A stretch of DNA of 25,389 bases from CAZBGL01 sp964491375 (GTDB lineage: Bacteria > Desulfobacterota > Deferrisomatia > Deferrisomatales > Deferrisomataceae), in assembly GCA_964491375.1 (NCBI GenBank), contig CAZBGL010000152.1:1-25389 (forward strand), written 5' to 3'. Both the position numbers and the translations under genes were made by a program. Shown here in pieces: positions 1 through 7,337 of this stretch. Below the pieces are notes generated by a model. The model had not been told where the DNA came from. It was given only the letters and a program-made list of their open reading frames with translations, and did not search any database. Position 1 is the first letter of the stretch, and every line of letters starts with the position of its first letter.

Positions 1-72
1 GAGGGGCAGCTCCACAACTCCGAACTCCGTGACACCCTTGGTGATTCACCGCCCACCGGGTGCTCTTCCGCC

Positions 73-162
73 ATGCCCCGGCTCGATCTGCCCGGCCTGC
101 TCCGGCACGGGGTCGTCCGCGGCATCGAACGTCGGGGGATCTTCCGTGACGAGGGAGGAGTG
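73..162 (+). pseudogene. Relic of a REP-associated (Y1-type) transposase N-terminus
   Basis: The reading frame beginning at 73 gives MPRLDLPGLL followed by VRGIERRGIFRDE. This resembles the conserved N-terminus of REP-associated tyrosine transposases, which usually read MPR..(L/I)..PG..HHV.ARG.ERR.IF.DD. Only about 30 residues match. The usual HHV segment is degraded to RHGVV, and the frame runs into unrelated arginine-rich sequence and stops at 258. The catalytic HUH and tyrosine regions are absent, so this is a decayed fragment and not a gene. It lies directly beside a REP-like hairpin and a tandem repeat, which suits that family. The identification rests on remembered family consensus over a short stretch, so it is only moderately secure. 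Confidence 0.5.
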
Positions 163-185
163 AGGAGGGAGAGGGCCTTCGCTCC

Positions 186-212
186 ATCGCGAGCTGGAGC
201 TCGCTCCCACAG
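186..212. repeat. REP-like palindrome
   Basis: A perfect inverted repeat, GCGAGCT then GG then AGCTCGC (189-204), is followed by TCCCACA. The motif resembles bacterial REP elements of the type 'tcGCGAGC..GCTCGCtcccaca'. It lies 25-30 bases after the transposase relic. Such elements are moved by REP-associated transposases acting in trans. Only one clear copy of this exact palindrome was noticed in the window. Confidence 0.55.
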
Positions 213-220
213 TCCGCCGC

Positions 221-269
221 TAGCCGTTGGCTGTTCGCTGTCAGCCGTTAGCCGTTAGCCGACAGCCAG
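221..269. repeat. Short tandem/dispersed repeat (AGCCGTT/AGCCGAC units)
   Basis: Units of seven bases, AGCCGTT, AGCCGTT, AGCCGAC, AGCC, lie at 243-267, with a further AGCCGTT at 222-228. CTGTC (238-242) and GACAG (261-265) bracket the tandem part. The blocks GTCAGCC and GCCGACAG occur in reverse complement at 12843-12867, in the leader of flgB. This looks like a dispersed intergenic repeat family. It ends about 20 bases past the stop of the minus-strand coiled-coil gene. Confidence 0.55.
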
Positions 270-287
270 GCCTTCCGCCCGTGCAAC

Positions 288-860
288 TCACACCGCCACG
301 CGGCGCTTGATCTCCTCGACGGTCTTTTCCACCGACGTGATCCGGTGCTCGTACTGCCGCAGGATCTGCTCGTGCTCGTTGCGTCGAACGATGTCTTTGC
401 CGAGCTGGTCCATCCGCAGGTTGAGGCGGTCGTAACGCTCCGTGAGCTCCTTTCGCACATCCTCAATCCGGTCCGAGAGCTCTGACCGGACGCTCTCGAT
501 CCGCTCTGTAAGCTCGGAGCGGACGTTCTCGATCCGCTCCGTGAGCTCGGAGCGGACGCTCTCGATCCGCTCCGTGAGCTCCGCCCGGACACTCTCGACC
601 TTTTCCGTGAGCTCCGCCCGCACACTCTCAATTCTATCTGTGAGCTCGGCACGGACCTCCTCAATCCGCTTGTTGGTCTCGTCGATGCGCCGGCTCTGAT
701 CCGCCAGGTGGACGGTCATGTCGTCGAGGCGCTTCTGGATGCCGTCCTGCGAGATCCTGAGCTGCGTGATCTCCTGGCGGATCGCGTCCAGTTGCGGAGC
801 CACCGTCTCCTGCAGAAGCTTTCGGACGGCATCGATCACGGGCCTGGCGCTTTCGATCAT
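288..860 (-). CDS. Small coiled-coil protein with seven hendecad repeats
   Basis: The protein is 190 residues of unknown function. It starts MIESARPVID at the ATG at 860-858, preceded by a well-placed GAGGTGG ribosome site. A longer upstream frame exists but has no comparable start signal. Residues 65-141 are seven consecutive 11-residue repeats of the form RIESVRAELTE. Eleven-residue periodicity is typical of slightly right-handed or straight coiled coils. The flanking residues (20-64 and 142-190) are also heptad-like and charged. There are no membrane segments, signal peptide or cysteines. It is isolated from the methyltransferase upstream by 137 bases, so it may have its own promoter. It resembles the small charged coiled-coil proteins often found near mobile or toxin-linked loci, but nothing here proves a role. 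Confidence 0.8.
   Translation of the reverse strand: MIESARPVIDAVRKLLQETVAPQLDAIRQEITQLRISQDGIQKRLDDMTVHLADQSRRIDETNKRIEEVRAELTDRIESVRAELTEKVESVRAELTERIESVRSELTERIENVRSELTERIESVRSELSDRIEDVRKELTERYDRLNLRMDQLGKDIVRRNEHEQILRQYEHRITSVEKTVEEIKRRVAV
438..668 (-). repeat. 33-bp tandem repeat array, 7 copies
   Basis: Seven in-frame 33-base units encode the hendecads at residues 65-141 of the coiled-coil protein. They read RIEEVRAELTD, RIESVRAELTE, KVESVRAELTE, RIESVRSELTE, RIENVRSELTE, RIESVRSELSD and RIEDVRKELTE. DNA identity between neighbouring central units is high, suggesting expansion by recombination or slippage. Copy number may vary between strains. Confidence 0.85.
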
Positions 861-997
861 GCGGCCACCTCTTGAATGCCCTAACCCCTGACAAAAACGA
901 AAGTACATCATGCCTGGGAGGGTGGCAACGGGGAGGCGGCGGCCCCGAGTCCCCGGGCGGACCGTGTCGTCGGGGAACGGGGGCAACCCCGGAGCGG

Positions 998-2122
998 TCA
1001 GGACAGGCCCGGTGGCAGAAGCGGGTCCAGGGGAAGGCCGGAAAGGGGGGCGTTCTTCGCCTGGACCAGGGCCTTGAAGGTGTCGCCCATGCCGGCGTCG
1101 GGCAGGAGAAGGGGGGCCAGGGCCCGCCGGGCCGCCAGGGCCTCGTGGGGGGGGAGTTCGCGCTCCAGGCTTTCCACCTCCTGGACGAGGCCGGCCGCGA
1201 ACAAGAACGACCGCTGGGTGAGCAGGGGGGCGGGCTCCAGGCCCAGGCGGCGGCCCTCGGCCCGCAGGGCCGTGAAATTGACGTGGGCGGTGAGGTCCTG
1301 GAGGCCGGGGGCGTCCAGGAGGTCCCCGGAGGTCCGGTGCCCGCGGTAGGCGAGGCACGTGCCCCGGGGCCGGTGGGGGCCGTACAGGCGGTCCGCCTCG
1401 TCGCCGTAGTCCACGGTCAGCACGTACCCCCGTTCGAGGCGGCGTGCCACGCCCGCCAGCCACTCCAGTGCGGCCGGGCACACCTCGGCCTCCCAGCCCC
1501 CGCCCAGGGGGATGGGGTGGCGATCCAGAAACCCCAGGACCGGCGGGGAGGGGGGCCGGACCCAGGTCTCGCGGAACGCGCCGTCCACGGCGTCCACGAA
1601 GGCCTCCTCCAGGCCGTCCGGCCCCTTCCGGATCCGGTGCACGGGAAGGGCGTCCAGGAGCTCGTTGCTCAGGTACACGCCCGTGAAGCGTTCGGGAGGC
1701 GGGACGCACCGGTCGGCGTGCGGGGCGAGCGTTTCCTCCAGGCGGTTCCGGGCCGCGGGGCTCGCCTCGTGGGGCGCGTACCGGAGCCTCTGGTACAGGC
1801 CCGGTTCCCTGCGGCGGAGCGCGTCCAGCAGGTCGCGGGCCAGGCGGCCCTCGCCTGCTCCCCCTTCCACCAGGACGAACGGGTCGGGTTCCCCCAGGGC
1901 CCGGTCGGCGGCCGCCACCCACCGGGCCAGGCACCGGGCGAACACCGGGGTCATGTGGGGGGCCGTGGTGAAGTCCCCGTGGTCCGAGCCCACCCGGGCC
2001 CGGCCCGAGGTGTAGTAGCCGTGCTCCGGGTGGTACAGGGCCCATTCCATGAACCGGGCGAACGGTACCGGGCCCTGTTCCCGGATGCGGTTCCGGATCC
2101 AGTCGGCCAGAGGCTGGGACAT
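998..2122 (-). CDS. SAM-dependent methyltransferase, MidA/NDUFAF7 family (DUF185)
   Basis: The protein is 374 residues, starting MSQPLADWIR at 2122; the frame is open for 30 more codons upstream but without a better start. The family N-terminus is clear: GPVPFARFMEWALYHPEHGYY (residues ~17-37), then GDFTTAPHMTPVFA, a glycine-rich SAM-binding segment VEGGAGEGRLARDLL, and YLSNELLDALPVHR, the usual post-SAM motif. Length is normal for the family. The mitochondrial member methylates an arginine of a complex I subunit. Bacterial substrates are mostly unknown, so none is assigned here. An AAGGA about 12 bases upstream could serve as ribosome site. It is divergent from recR, with 245 bases between them, and shows no sign of belonging to the flagellar system. 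Confidence 0.85.
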   Translation of the reverse strand: MSQPLADWIRNRIREQGPVPFARFMEWALYHPEHGYYTSGRARVGSDHGDFTTAPHMTPVFARCLARWVAAADRALGEPDPFVLVEGGAGEGRLARDLLDALRRREPGLYQRLRYAPHEASPAARNRLEETLAPHADRCVPPPERFTGVYLSNELLDALPVHRIRKGPDGLEEAFVDAVDGAFRETWVRPPSPPVLGFLDRHPIPLGGGWEAEVCPAALEWLAGVARRLERGYVLTVDYGDEADRLYGPHRPRGTCLAYRGHRTSGDLLDAPGLQDLTAHVNFTALRAEGRRLGLEPAPLLTQRSFLFAAGLVQEVESLERELPPHEALAARRALAPLLLPDAGMGDTFKALVQAKNAPLSGLPLDPLLPPGLS

Positions 2123-2367
2123 GGCGGTCGTTGTCCTTAGGAGGCTAGGACGCTGGAGTGCCTCAGCCTTGCCTGCGCTGTGTTTCCCCACGGGCCCCGG
2201 GCATGGCCCCACGTTCCCACGCCCGGCCGGCCGCGATTCCCCTGCCCTCGCTGCCCCCCCGCTGCCCCCGGATGGGGGGAGGCGTTCGTCTGCCGGTGGA
2301 CGGGACAGGGGTCCCTAGCTTACCCTGTGGAGGAGGAACCGGACAAACGCCTCGTTCGGGAGAGACC

Positions 2368-2961
2368 ATGGAGAGCCCCACGATCCAGCGAGCGCTGCGC
2401 AACCTCCGGAAGCTGCCCGGGGTGGGGGAGAAGACCGCCACGCGGTTCCTGCTCCACCTTCTCCGCATGCCCCGGGCCGAGGTGGAGGCCCTGGCCCGTT
2501 CGCTCCTGGACCTGAAGGAGAAGGTGCGGCCGTGCTCGGTGTGCTTCCAGGCCGCCGAGACCGACCCGTGCCCGGTGTGCGCCTCGCCCCGCAGGGACCG
2601 CAGGGTCGTGTGCGTGGTGGAGGACCAGGCGAGCCTCGTGGCCATCGAGCGCACCCGGGCGTACTCGGGCCTGTACCACGTGCTGGGCGGGCACCTTTCC
2701 CCCATGGAGGGGGTGGGGCCCGAGGATCTGCGCATCCGGGAACTGGTGGAGCGGGTGCGCTCGGGCGGGGTGGAGGAGGTGATCGTGGCCACCCACCCCC
2801 ACGTGGAGGGGGAGGCCACCGCCCTCTACCTGAAGCGCCTCCTGGAGCCCCTGGGCGTGCGGGTGACCCGGATCGCCCGGGGGGTGCCCATGGGCGGGGA
2901 CCTGGAGTACGCGGACGCCGTGACCCTGGGCCGGGCCCTGGAGGGCCGGAGCGCGTTCTAG
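2368..2961 (+). CDS. recR: Recombination mediator protein RecR
   Basis: The protein is 197 residues, the usual RecR length. RecR works with RecO (and RecF) to load RecA on SSB-covered single-stranded DNA at gaps. Visible domains in order are an N-terminal helix-hairpin-helix region with LPGVGEKTATRF (residues ~14-25), a four-cysteine zinc site made of CSVC and CPVC (~55-73), a Toprim domain beginning VCVVEDQASLVAIERT, and a C-terminal Walker-B-like stretch ending ARGVPMGGDLEYADAVTLGRAL. The ATG at 2368 follows GGGAGAG at a suitable distance; 70 further in-frame codons upstream have no family support. recR commonly follows dnaX and ybaB; neither precedes it here. It ends 26 bases before the sigma28-like promoter of the flagellar genes. 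Confidence 0.96.
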   Translation: MESPTIQRALRNLRKLPGVGEKTATRFLLHLLRMPRAEVEALARSLLDLKEKVRPCSVCFQAAETDPCPVCASPRRDRRVVCVVEDQASLVAIERTRAYSGLYHVLGGHLSPMEGVGPEDLRIRELVERVRSGGVEEVIVATHPHVEGEATALYLKRLLEPLGVRVTRIARGVPMGGDLEYADAVTLGRALEGRSAF

Positions 2962-2986
2962 GCCCGGGCGAGCGCGGGGCGCGGGG

Positions 2987-3013
2987 TTAAGTTTTCCCGG
3001 GAACGTCCGATCC
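2987..3013 (+). promoter_or_regulatory. Sigma28 (FliA)-like promoter upstream of cheY
   Basis: TTAAGTTT (2987-2994), 11 bases, TCCGATCC (3006-3013). The sigma28 consensus is TAAAGTTT-N11-GCCGATAA, so the -35 box matches 7 of 8, the spacer is exact and the -10 box keeps the core CCGAT (5 of 8). Predicted start near 3020 leaves a leader of about 60 bases before the cheY GTG. It lies in the only gap of useful size ahead of a long chain of motility genes. Confidence 0.55.
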
Positions 3014-3082
3014 GTGTGGGCGACCCCCTGAGACGACCCGGTGCGTGAACCCCTTTTTTCAGTTCGGTACAGGAGGCGAACG

Positions 3083-3442
3083 GTGAAGATCCTCACGGTC
3101 GACGATTCCTCCACCATGCGGCGCATCATCAAGAACACGCTGAACCGGCTCGGTTACACGGACGTGGTCGAGGCCGAGCACGGGGTGGACGCCCTGGCCA
3201 AGATGGCGGGCGTGGAACTGGTGCTCACCGACTGGAACATGCCCGAGATGGACGGCCTGACCTTCGTGAAGGCCCTTCGGTCCAATCCGCAGTACAAGGA
3301 CATCCCCATCATCATGGTGACCACCGAGGCGGCGAAGAAGGAGATCCTGGAGGCGATCAAGGCCGGTGTCACCGACTACATCGTCAAGCCCTTCACCCCC
3401 GACACCCTCAAGGAGAAGATCGAGCGCGTGATGGGCTCGTGA
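3083..3442 (+). CDS. cheY: Chemotaxis response regulator CheY
   Basis: A stand-alone receiver domain of 119 residues. Phosphorylated CheY binds the flagellar switch and changes rotation. The acid pocket is D7-D8, the phospho-acceptor is D50 in LVLTDWNMPEMDG, the switch threonine is T80 in IIMVTTEA and the conserved lysine is K102 in YIVKPF. No output domain follows. The GTG at 3083 is chosen because AGGAGG lies 6 bases upstream (3071-3076) and it gives the normal CheY N-terminus VKILTVDD; the frame is open further upstream to 3041 without support. It is the first gene after a sigma28-like promoter and is followed 16 bases later by cheX, its probable phosphatase. Confidence 0.94.
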   Translation: MKILTVDDSSTMRRIIKNTLNRLGYTDVVEAEHGVDALAKMAGVELVLTDWNMPEMDGLTFVKALRSNPQYKDIPIIMVTTEAAKKEILEAIKAGVTDYIVKPFTPDTLKEKIERVMGS

Positions 3443-3458
3443 TCGCCGGGAGTCCTCC

Positions 3459-3935
3459 ATGTTCAACGTGGAGTACATCAATCCGTTCATCGCGGCCACC
3501 CTCCAGACCCTGGAGGTGATGGCCCACGTGCGGCCCAAGCGCGGAAAGCCGTTCCTGAAGACCGACCACGTGGCCAAGGGCGACATCAGCGGGGTGATCG
3601 GGCTGGCGGGCGAGGCGGTGGGGTCGGTGGCCATCACGTTTCCCGAGCGCCTCGCCTGCCTGATCTACGAGAAGATGGTGGGCGAGAAGCCCGAGGGGAT
3701 GGACGAGAACGTCCAGGACGTGGTGGGCGAGATCGCCAACATGATCGCCGGGGGGGCCAAGGCGACCCTCTCCCAGGAGGGGTTCACCTTCAAGATCGCC
3801 ATCCCCTCCATCGTGGTGGGCAAGAACCACACCATCGACCACAAGGGCAAGGGGCCGTGCCTGGTGGTTCCGTTCGAGCTGGACGGCGAGACGTTCTGGC
3901 TCGAGGTGAGCTTCCAACCCCTGGGGCACGAGTGA
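3459..3935 (+). CDS. cheX: CheX, CheY-phosphate phosphatase
   Basis: The protein is 158 residues, the normal CheX size. CheX dephosphorylates CheY-P and so resets the motor signal. The family signature E-x-x-N is present as E91 and N94 in DVVGEIANMIAGGAK; the first is expected to anchor a CheY lysine and the second to position water. The N-terminus MFNVEYINPFIAAT and the segment ISGVIGLAGEAVGSVAI (~43-59) match the family fold. There are no membrane segments. GGGAG precedes the ATG. Pairing directly behind cheY supports a CheY-CheX pair in place of CheZ. Confidence 0.93.
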   Translation: MFNVEYINPFIAATLQTLEVMAHVRPKRGKPFLKTDHVAKGDISGVIGLAGEAVGSVAITFPERLACLIYEKMVGEKPEGMDENVQDVVGEIANMIAGGAKATLSQEGFTFKIAIPSIVVGKNHTIDHKGKGPCLVVPFELDGETFWLEVSFQPLGHE

Positions 3936-4045
3936 GGCGCCGGGGGCGGTGAAAAGTCCTTACCCGCCCGCCTAACCTGTGATAGATTCTTCGGGATTCC
4001 GTTCGTCCTCACCGTTCCTCCGGGAGGAGGCCCCCACACCGCCCG

Positions 4046-6142
4046 ATGGACCGAGGAGCCAGCCTTTCCGTTCCCGCCCTGCTGAACCGGCACAGCGGCG
4101 TCCTGGTGGCGGCCGGGGTGATGAGCATCGTGTTCCTGATGATCATCCCCCTCCCCCCGCCGCTGCTGGACCTTCTGCTGGCCCTGAACATCAGCTTCTC
4201 GGTCCTCATCTTCCTGCTGGCCATCTACACCGAGCGGCCGCTGGACTTCTCCATGTTCCCCAGCGTGCTGCTCATCGCCACGCTGTTCCGGCTGGCGCTC
4301 AACATCTCGTCCACCCGGCTCATCCTGACCCGGGGGGACCAGGGCATCGAGGGCGCGGGCAAGATCATCGCGGCGTTCGGCTCGTTCGTGGTGGGCGGGA
4401 ACTTCGTGGTGGGGATCATCATCTTCCTGATCCTGGTGGTGATCAACTTCGTGGTCATCACCAAGGGCGCGACGCGCATCGCCGAGGTGAGCGCCCGGTT
4501 CACCCTGGACTCCATGCCCGGCAAGCAGATGGCCATCGACGCGGACCTGAACGCCGGGCTGATCGACGAGGCCGAGGCCCGCCGCCGGCGCGAGGAGATC
4601 GCCCGGGAGGCCGACTTCTACGGCGCCATGGACGGGGCGAGCAAGTTCGTCCGGGGGGACGCCATCGCCGGGCTGGTGATCACGGGGATCAACATCCTGG
4701 GGGGGCTCATCGTGGGGGTGCTCCAGATGGGCATTCCCCTGTCCCAGGCCGTGCGCACGTACACCACCATGACCGTGGGCGACGGGCTGGTGAGCCAGAT
4801 GCCGGCCCTGGTGGTGTCCACGGCCGCGGGCATCCTGGTGACCCGGGCGGGCAGCCAGTCGCACCTGGGGCGGGTGCTGCCCCGGCAGCTCGGGCAGGTG
4901 CCCGAGGCCCTGGGCGTGGCCAGCGGGGTGCTCCTGCTCCTGGGGGTGGTGCCGGGCCTGCCGTTCGTGCCGTTTGCGATCTTGTCGGGCGTCATGGGAG
5001 GCACGGCCTACGCGCTCAAGCGGATGCGCGAGGCCGAGGCCGCGGCCCGGGAGGAGGCGGCCCGCCGGGCCGCCGAGGAGACCCCCCCGGTGCCCGAGGG
5101 CCCGGAGGACGTGACCCCGCTGCTCCAGGTGGACGTGCTGGAGCTCGAGGTGGGCTACGGGCTCCTGCACCTGGTGGATCCGGCACAGGGCGGCGACCTG
5201 CTGGACCGGATCCGGTCGATCCGGCGCCAGATCGCCCTCGAGATGGGCGTGGTGGTGCCGCCGATCCGCATCCGCGACAACCTCCAGCTCCGGCCCAACG
5301 AGTACATGATCCTGATCAAGGGCATCGAGGTGGCCCGGGGCGAACTGCGCGAGGGGCACTACCTGGCCATGAACCCGGGCCTGGGCGACGAGACCCTGGA
5401 GGGCATCCCCACCCGGGAGCCCGCCTTCGGGCTGGAGGCCCTGTGGATCCGCGAGGAGCTCCGGGACGAGGCCCAGATCAAGGGCTACACCGTGGTGGAC
5501 CATTCCACGGTGGTGGCCACGCACCTGACCGAGATCATCAAGCGCAACGCCCACGAGCTTTTGGGCCGCCAGGAGACCCAGAACCTGCTGGACGTGGTCA
5601 AGGAGCAGGCGCCGGCCCTGGTGGAGGAGCTGGTTCCCAACCTGCTGCCCCTGGGCACGATCCAGAAGGTGCTCCAGAACCTCCTGCGCGAGCGGGTGAG
5701 CATCCGGGACCTGCGCACGATCCTGGAGACCCTGGCCGACTACGCGCCCGTGACCAAGGATCCCGAGCTGCTCACCGAGTACGTCCGGGCGGCCCTGCGG
5801 CGGGCCATCACCAAGCAGTACCAGGACGCGGAAGGGAAACTCCCGGTGATCGTCCTGGACCACAAGCTGGAGGAGATGCTGGGCGGGGCGGTGCAGCGCA
5901 CCGAGCAGGGGGTGTTCCTGTCGCTCAATCCCGAGGTGGCCCAGCGGGTGCTGGCCGCCCTGGGCCGGGCCGCCGAAGCGGCCACGTTCGAGAACCTGGT
6001 GCCGGTGGTGCTCACCTCCCCGGGCCTGAGGCTGGCTCTTCGCAAGCTCGCGGAGCGGGTGCTGCCCGGGCTGGTGGTGCTGAGCCACAACGAGGTGGAG
6101 GGACCCATCCGCACCCTGAAGGTCGTGAGCCTTGAGGATTAA
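4046..6142 (+). CDS. flhA: Flagellar export gate protein FlhA
   Basis: The protein is 698 residues, full length. FlhA forms the nonameric export gate of the flagellar type III apparatus: an N-terminal membrane domain plus a cytosolic ring that docks chaperone-substrate complexes. The first ~330 residues hold several hydrophobic helices. They include the FHIPEP-family signature region (FRLALNISSTRLILTRGDQG) and the conserved loop with ARFTLDSMPGKQMAIDADLNAG (the two runs are written separately). The rest is soluble (residues ~350-698). Charged, alanine-rich sequence at ~325-350 is the linker. A GGGAGGAGG lies 15 bases upstream of the ATG, rather far. It follows cheX by 110 bases and overlaps flhF by 11. 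flhB, fliP, fliQ and fliR, usual partners, are not in the window. Confidence 0.97.
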   Translation: MDRGASLSVPALLNRHSGVLVAAGVMSIVFLMIIPLPPPLLDLLLALNISFSVLIFLLAIYTERPLDFSMFPSVLLIATLFRLALNISSTRLILTRGDQGIEGAGKIIAAFGSFVVGGNFVVGIIIFLILVVINFVVITKGATRIAEVSARFTLDSMPGKQMAIDADLNAGLIDEAEARRRREEIAREADFYGAMDGASKFVRGDAIAGLVITGINILGGLIVGVLQMGIPLSQAVRTYTTMTVGDGLVSQMPALVVSTAAGILVTRAGSQSHLGRVLPRQLGQVPEALGVASGVLLLLGVVPGLPFVPFAILSGVMGGTAYALKRMREAEAAAREEAARRAAEETPPVPEGPEDVTPLLQVDVLELEVGYGLLHLVDPAQGGDLLDRIRSIRRQIALEMGVVVPPIRIRDNLQLRPNEYMILIKGIEVARGELREGHYLAMNPGLGDETLEGIPTREPAFGLEALWIREELRDEAQIKGYTVVDHSTVVATHLTEIIKRNAHELLGRQETQNLLDVVKEQAPALVEELVPNLLPLGTIQKVLQNLLRERVSIRDLRTILETLADYAPVTKDPELLTEYVRAALRRAITKQYQDAEGKLPVIVLDHKLEEMLGGAVQRTEQGVFLSLNPEVAQRVLAALGRAAEAATFENLVPVVLTSPGLRLALRKLAERVLPGLVVLSHNEVEGPIRTLKVVSLED

Positions 6143-7337
6143 GAAGTACCACGCCGTGGACATGGCCGAGGCCCTCCGGAAGATCAAGGAGGACCTGGGA
6201 CCGGACGCGGTCATCCTGTCCACCCGCAAGGTGAAGCGGTCGAGCGGGGTGTTCGGGATGCTGAGCCGGCCGATCCTGGAGGTCACGGCCGCGGCCGACG
6301 TGGACCTGCCGCCCCGGCCGTCCGAGGCGCCGGCCCGGGCGGGCTCCGGCCGGCCGGGGCCCGATCCCGGGATGCTGCTGGCCATGCAGGCCGACATCGA
6401 CAGCCTGAGGGAGGAGCTGGCCGTGCTGGCCCGCCGGCCCCGGGCGCCCGAGGCCGAGGTGCTGGCCCGGGAGGTGCGGGGCCTGGTGTCGCGGGTGGAG
6501 CAGCTCCTGGACCAGGCGGCCCGGGTGGAGCGGCTGCGCCTGGCGCCCGGGCTGCGGCGGCTGCACGACCACCTGGAGGCCATGGACCTGGCCCCGTCGC
6601 TCACCGCCCGGATCCTGGCGTTCCTGCAGGAGAAGGCCGACGCGGGCGTGGTGCCGGAGGGGCGCGAGGCGGCCGCGTTCCGGGAGCTCGTGGCCCGCAC
6701 GGTGCGGGTGTCCGGGCCGCTCGTGGGCGACGGGGACGGCCAGCGGGTGGTGGCCCTGGTGGGCCCCACCGGGGTGGGCAAGACCACCACGGTGGCCAAG
6801 CTGGCGGCCCGGTACGCGCTCCAGCAGGGCCGGCGGGTGGGGCTGGTCACGGTGGACACGTTCCGGATCGGGGCGGTGGAGCAGCTCAAGACCTACGCGC
6901 GGATCATGGGGGTGCCGATCCGGGTGGCCGTGGACCGGGAGTCGTTCCGGTCGGCCGTGGAGGATCTGGCCGACCGGGAGCTGGTGCTGGTGGACACGGC
7001 GGGCCAGAGCCCCCGGGACGAGGAGAGCCTGATGGAGCTCCTGGAGATGTTCCCCCGGGATGTGGCCACCGAGGTCCACCTGGTGCTCGCCGTGACCACG
7101 CGCTCGCGCGACCTGGAGCGGATACTCCGGCACTACGCGGCCGTGCGGCCCAGCCGGCTGCTGCTCACCAAGCTGGACGAGACGGACTGCTACGGACCGC
7201 TGCTGGCCCTGCCGCTGGTCTCGCGGCTGCCGCTGAGCTACCTGACCACGGGCCAGAACGTGCCCGACGACATCGAGGAGGCCACGCCGGACGCGGTGGC
7301 CGGCTACCTGGTCCGGGGCCTGGAGGGCGCGGCATGA
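6132..7337 (+). CDS. flhF: Flagellar SRP-type GTPase FlhF
   Basis: The protein is 401 residues. FlhF is an SRP-type GTPase that sets the site (commonly polar) and early assembly of flagella. The N-terminus MRIKKYHAVDMAEALRKI with LGPDAVILSTRKV is the conserved family start and depends on a TTG codon at 6132, inside the end of flhA. Residues ~60-110 are a proline/alanine-rich basic-type linker. The GTPase region has the G1 loop GPTGVGKTTT at 211-220, then DTFRIGAVEQLKTYA, DTAGQSPRDEE as G3 and TKLDETDCYG as G4. The 11-base overlap with flhA and the 4-base overlap with flhG point to coupled translation. Confidence 0.95.
   Translation: MRIKKYHAVDMAEALRKIKEDLGPDAVILSTRKVKRSSGVFGMLSRPILEVTAAADVDLPPRPSEAPARAGSGRPGPDPGMLLAMQADIDSLREELAVLARRPRAPEAEVLAREVRGLVSRVEQLLDQAARVERLRLAPGLRRLHDHLEAMDLAPSLTARILAFLQEKADAGVVPEGREAAAFRELVARTVRVSGPLVGDGDGQRVVALVGPTGVGKTTTVAKLAARYALQQGRRVGLVTVDTFRIGAVEQLKTYARIMGVPIRVAVDRESFRSAVEDLADRELVLVDTAGQSPRDEESLMELLEMFPRDVATEVHLVLAVTTRSRDLERILRHYAAVRPSRLLLTKLDETDCYGPLLALPLVSRLPLSYLTTGQNVPDDIEEATPDAVAGYLVRGLEGAA

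Noticed and set aside
2123..2367. Promoters in the divergent gap between the methyltransferase and recR
   Set aside because: A divergent gap must contain promoters, but I found no pair of boxes with acceptable spacing, so none is annotated.
3925..3938. Sigma54-like GG-N10-GC at the end of cheX, before flhA
   Set aside because: GGCACG is present with correct spacing, but the -12 box reads AGGC in place of TTGC, and GGCACG alone is common in such DNA. Kept only as a weak possibility.
3951..3990. Possible sigma70 or sigma28 promoter upstream of flhA (AAAAGTCC ... GTGATAGAT)
   Set aside because: The boxes are about 22 bases apart, wrong for sigma28, and no good -35 hexamer exists for sigma70.
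3665..6889. Very long minus-strand open frame (1074 codons) across flhA and flhF
   Set aside because: It is antisense to clear flhA and flhF, has low-complexity His/Gln/Arg/Gly composition and no family motif. Long antisense frames are expected at this GC content.
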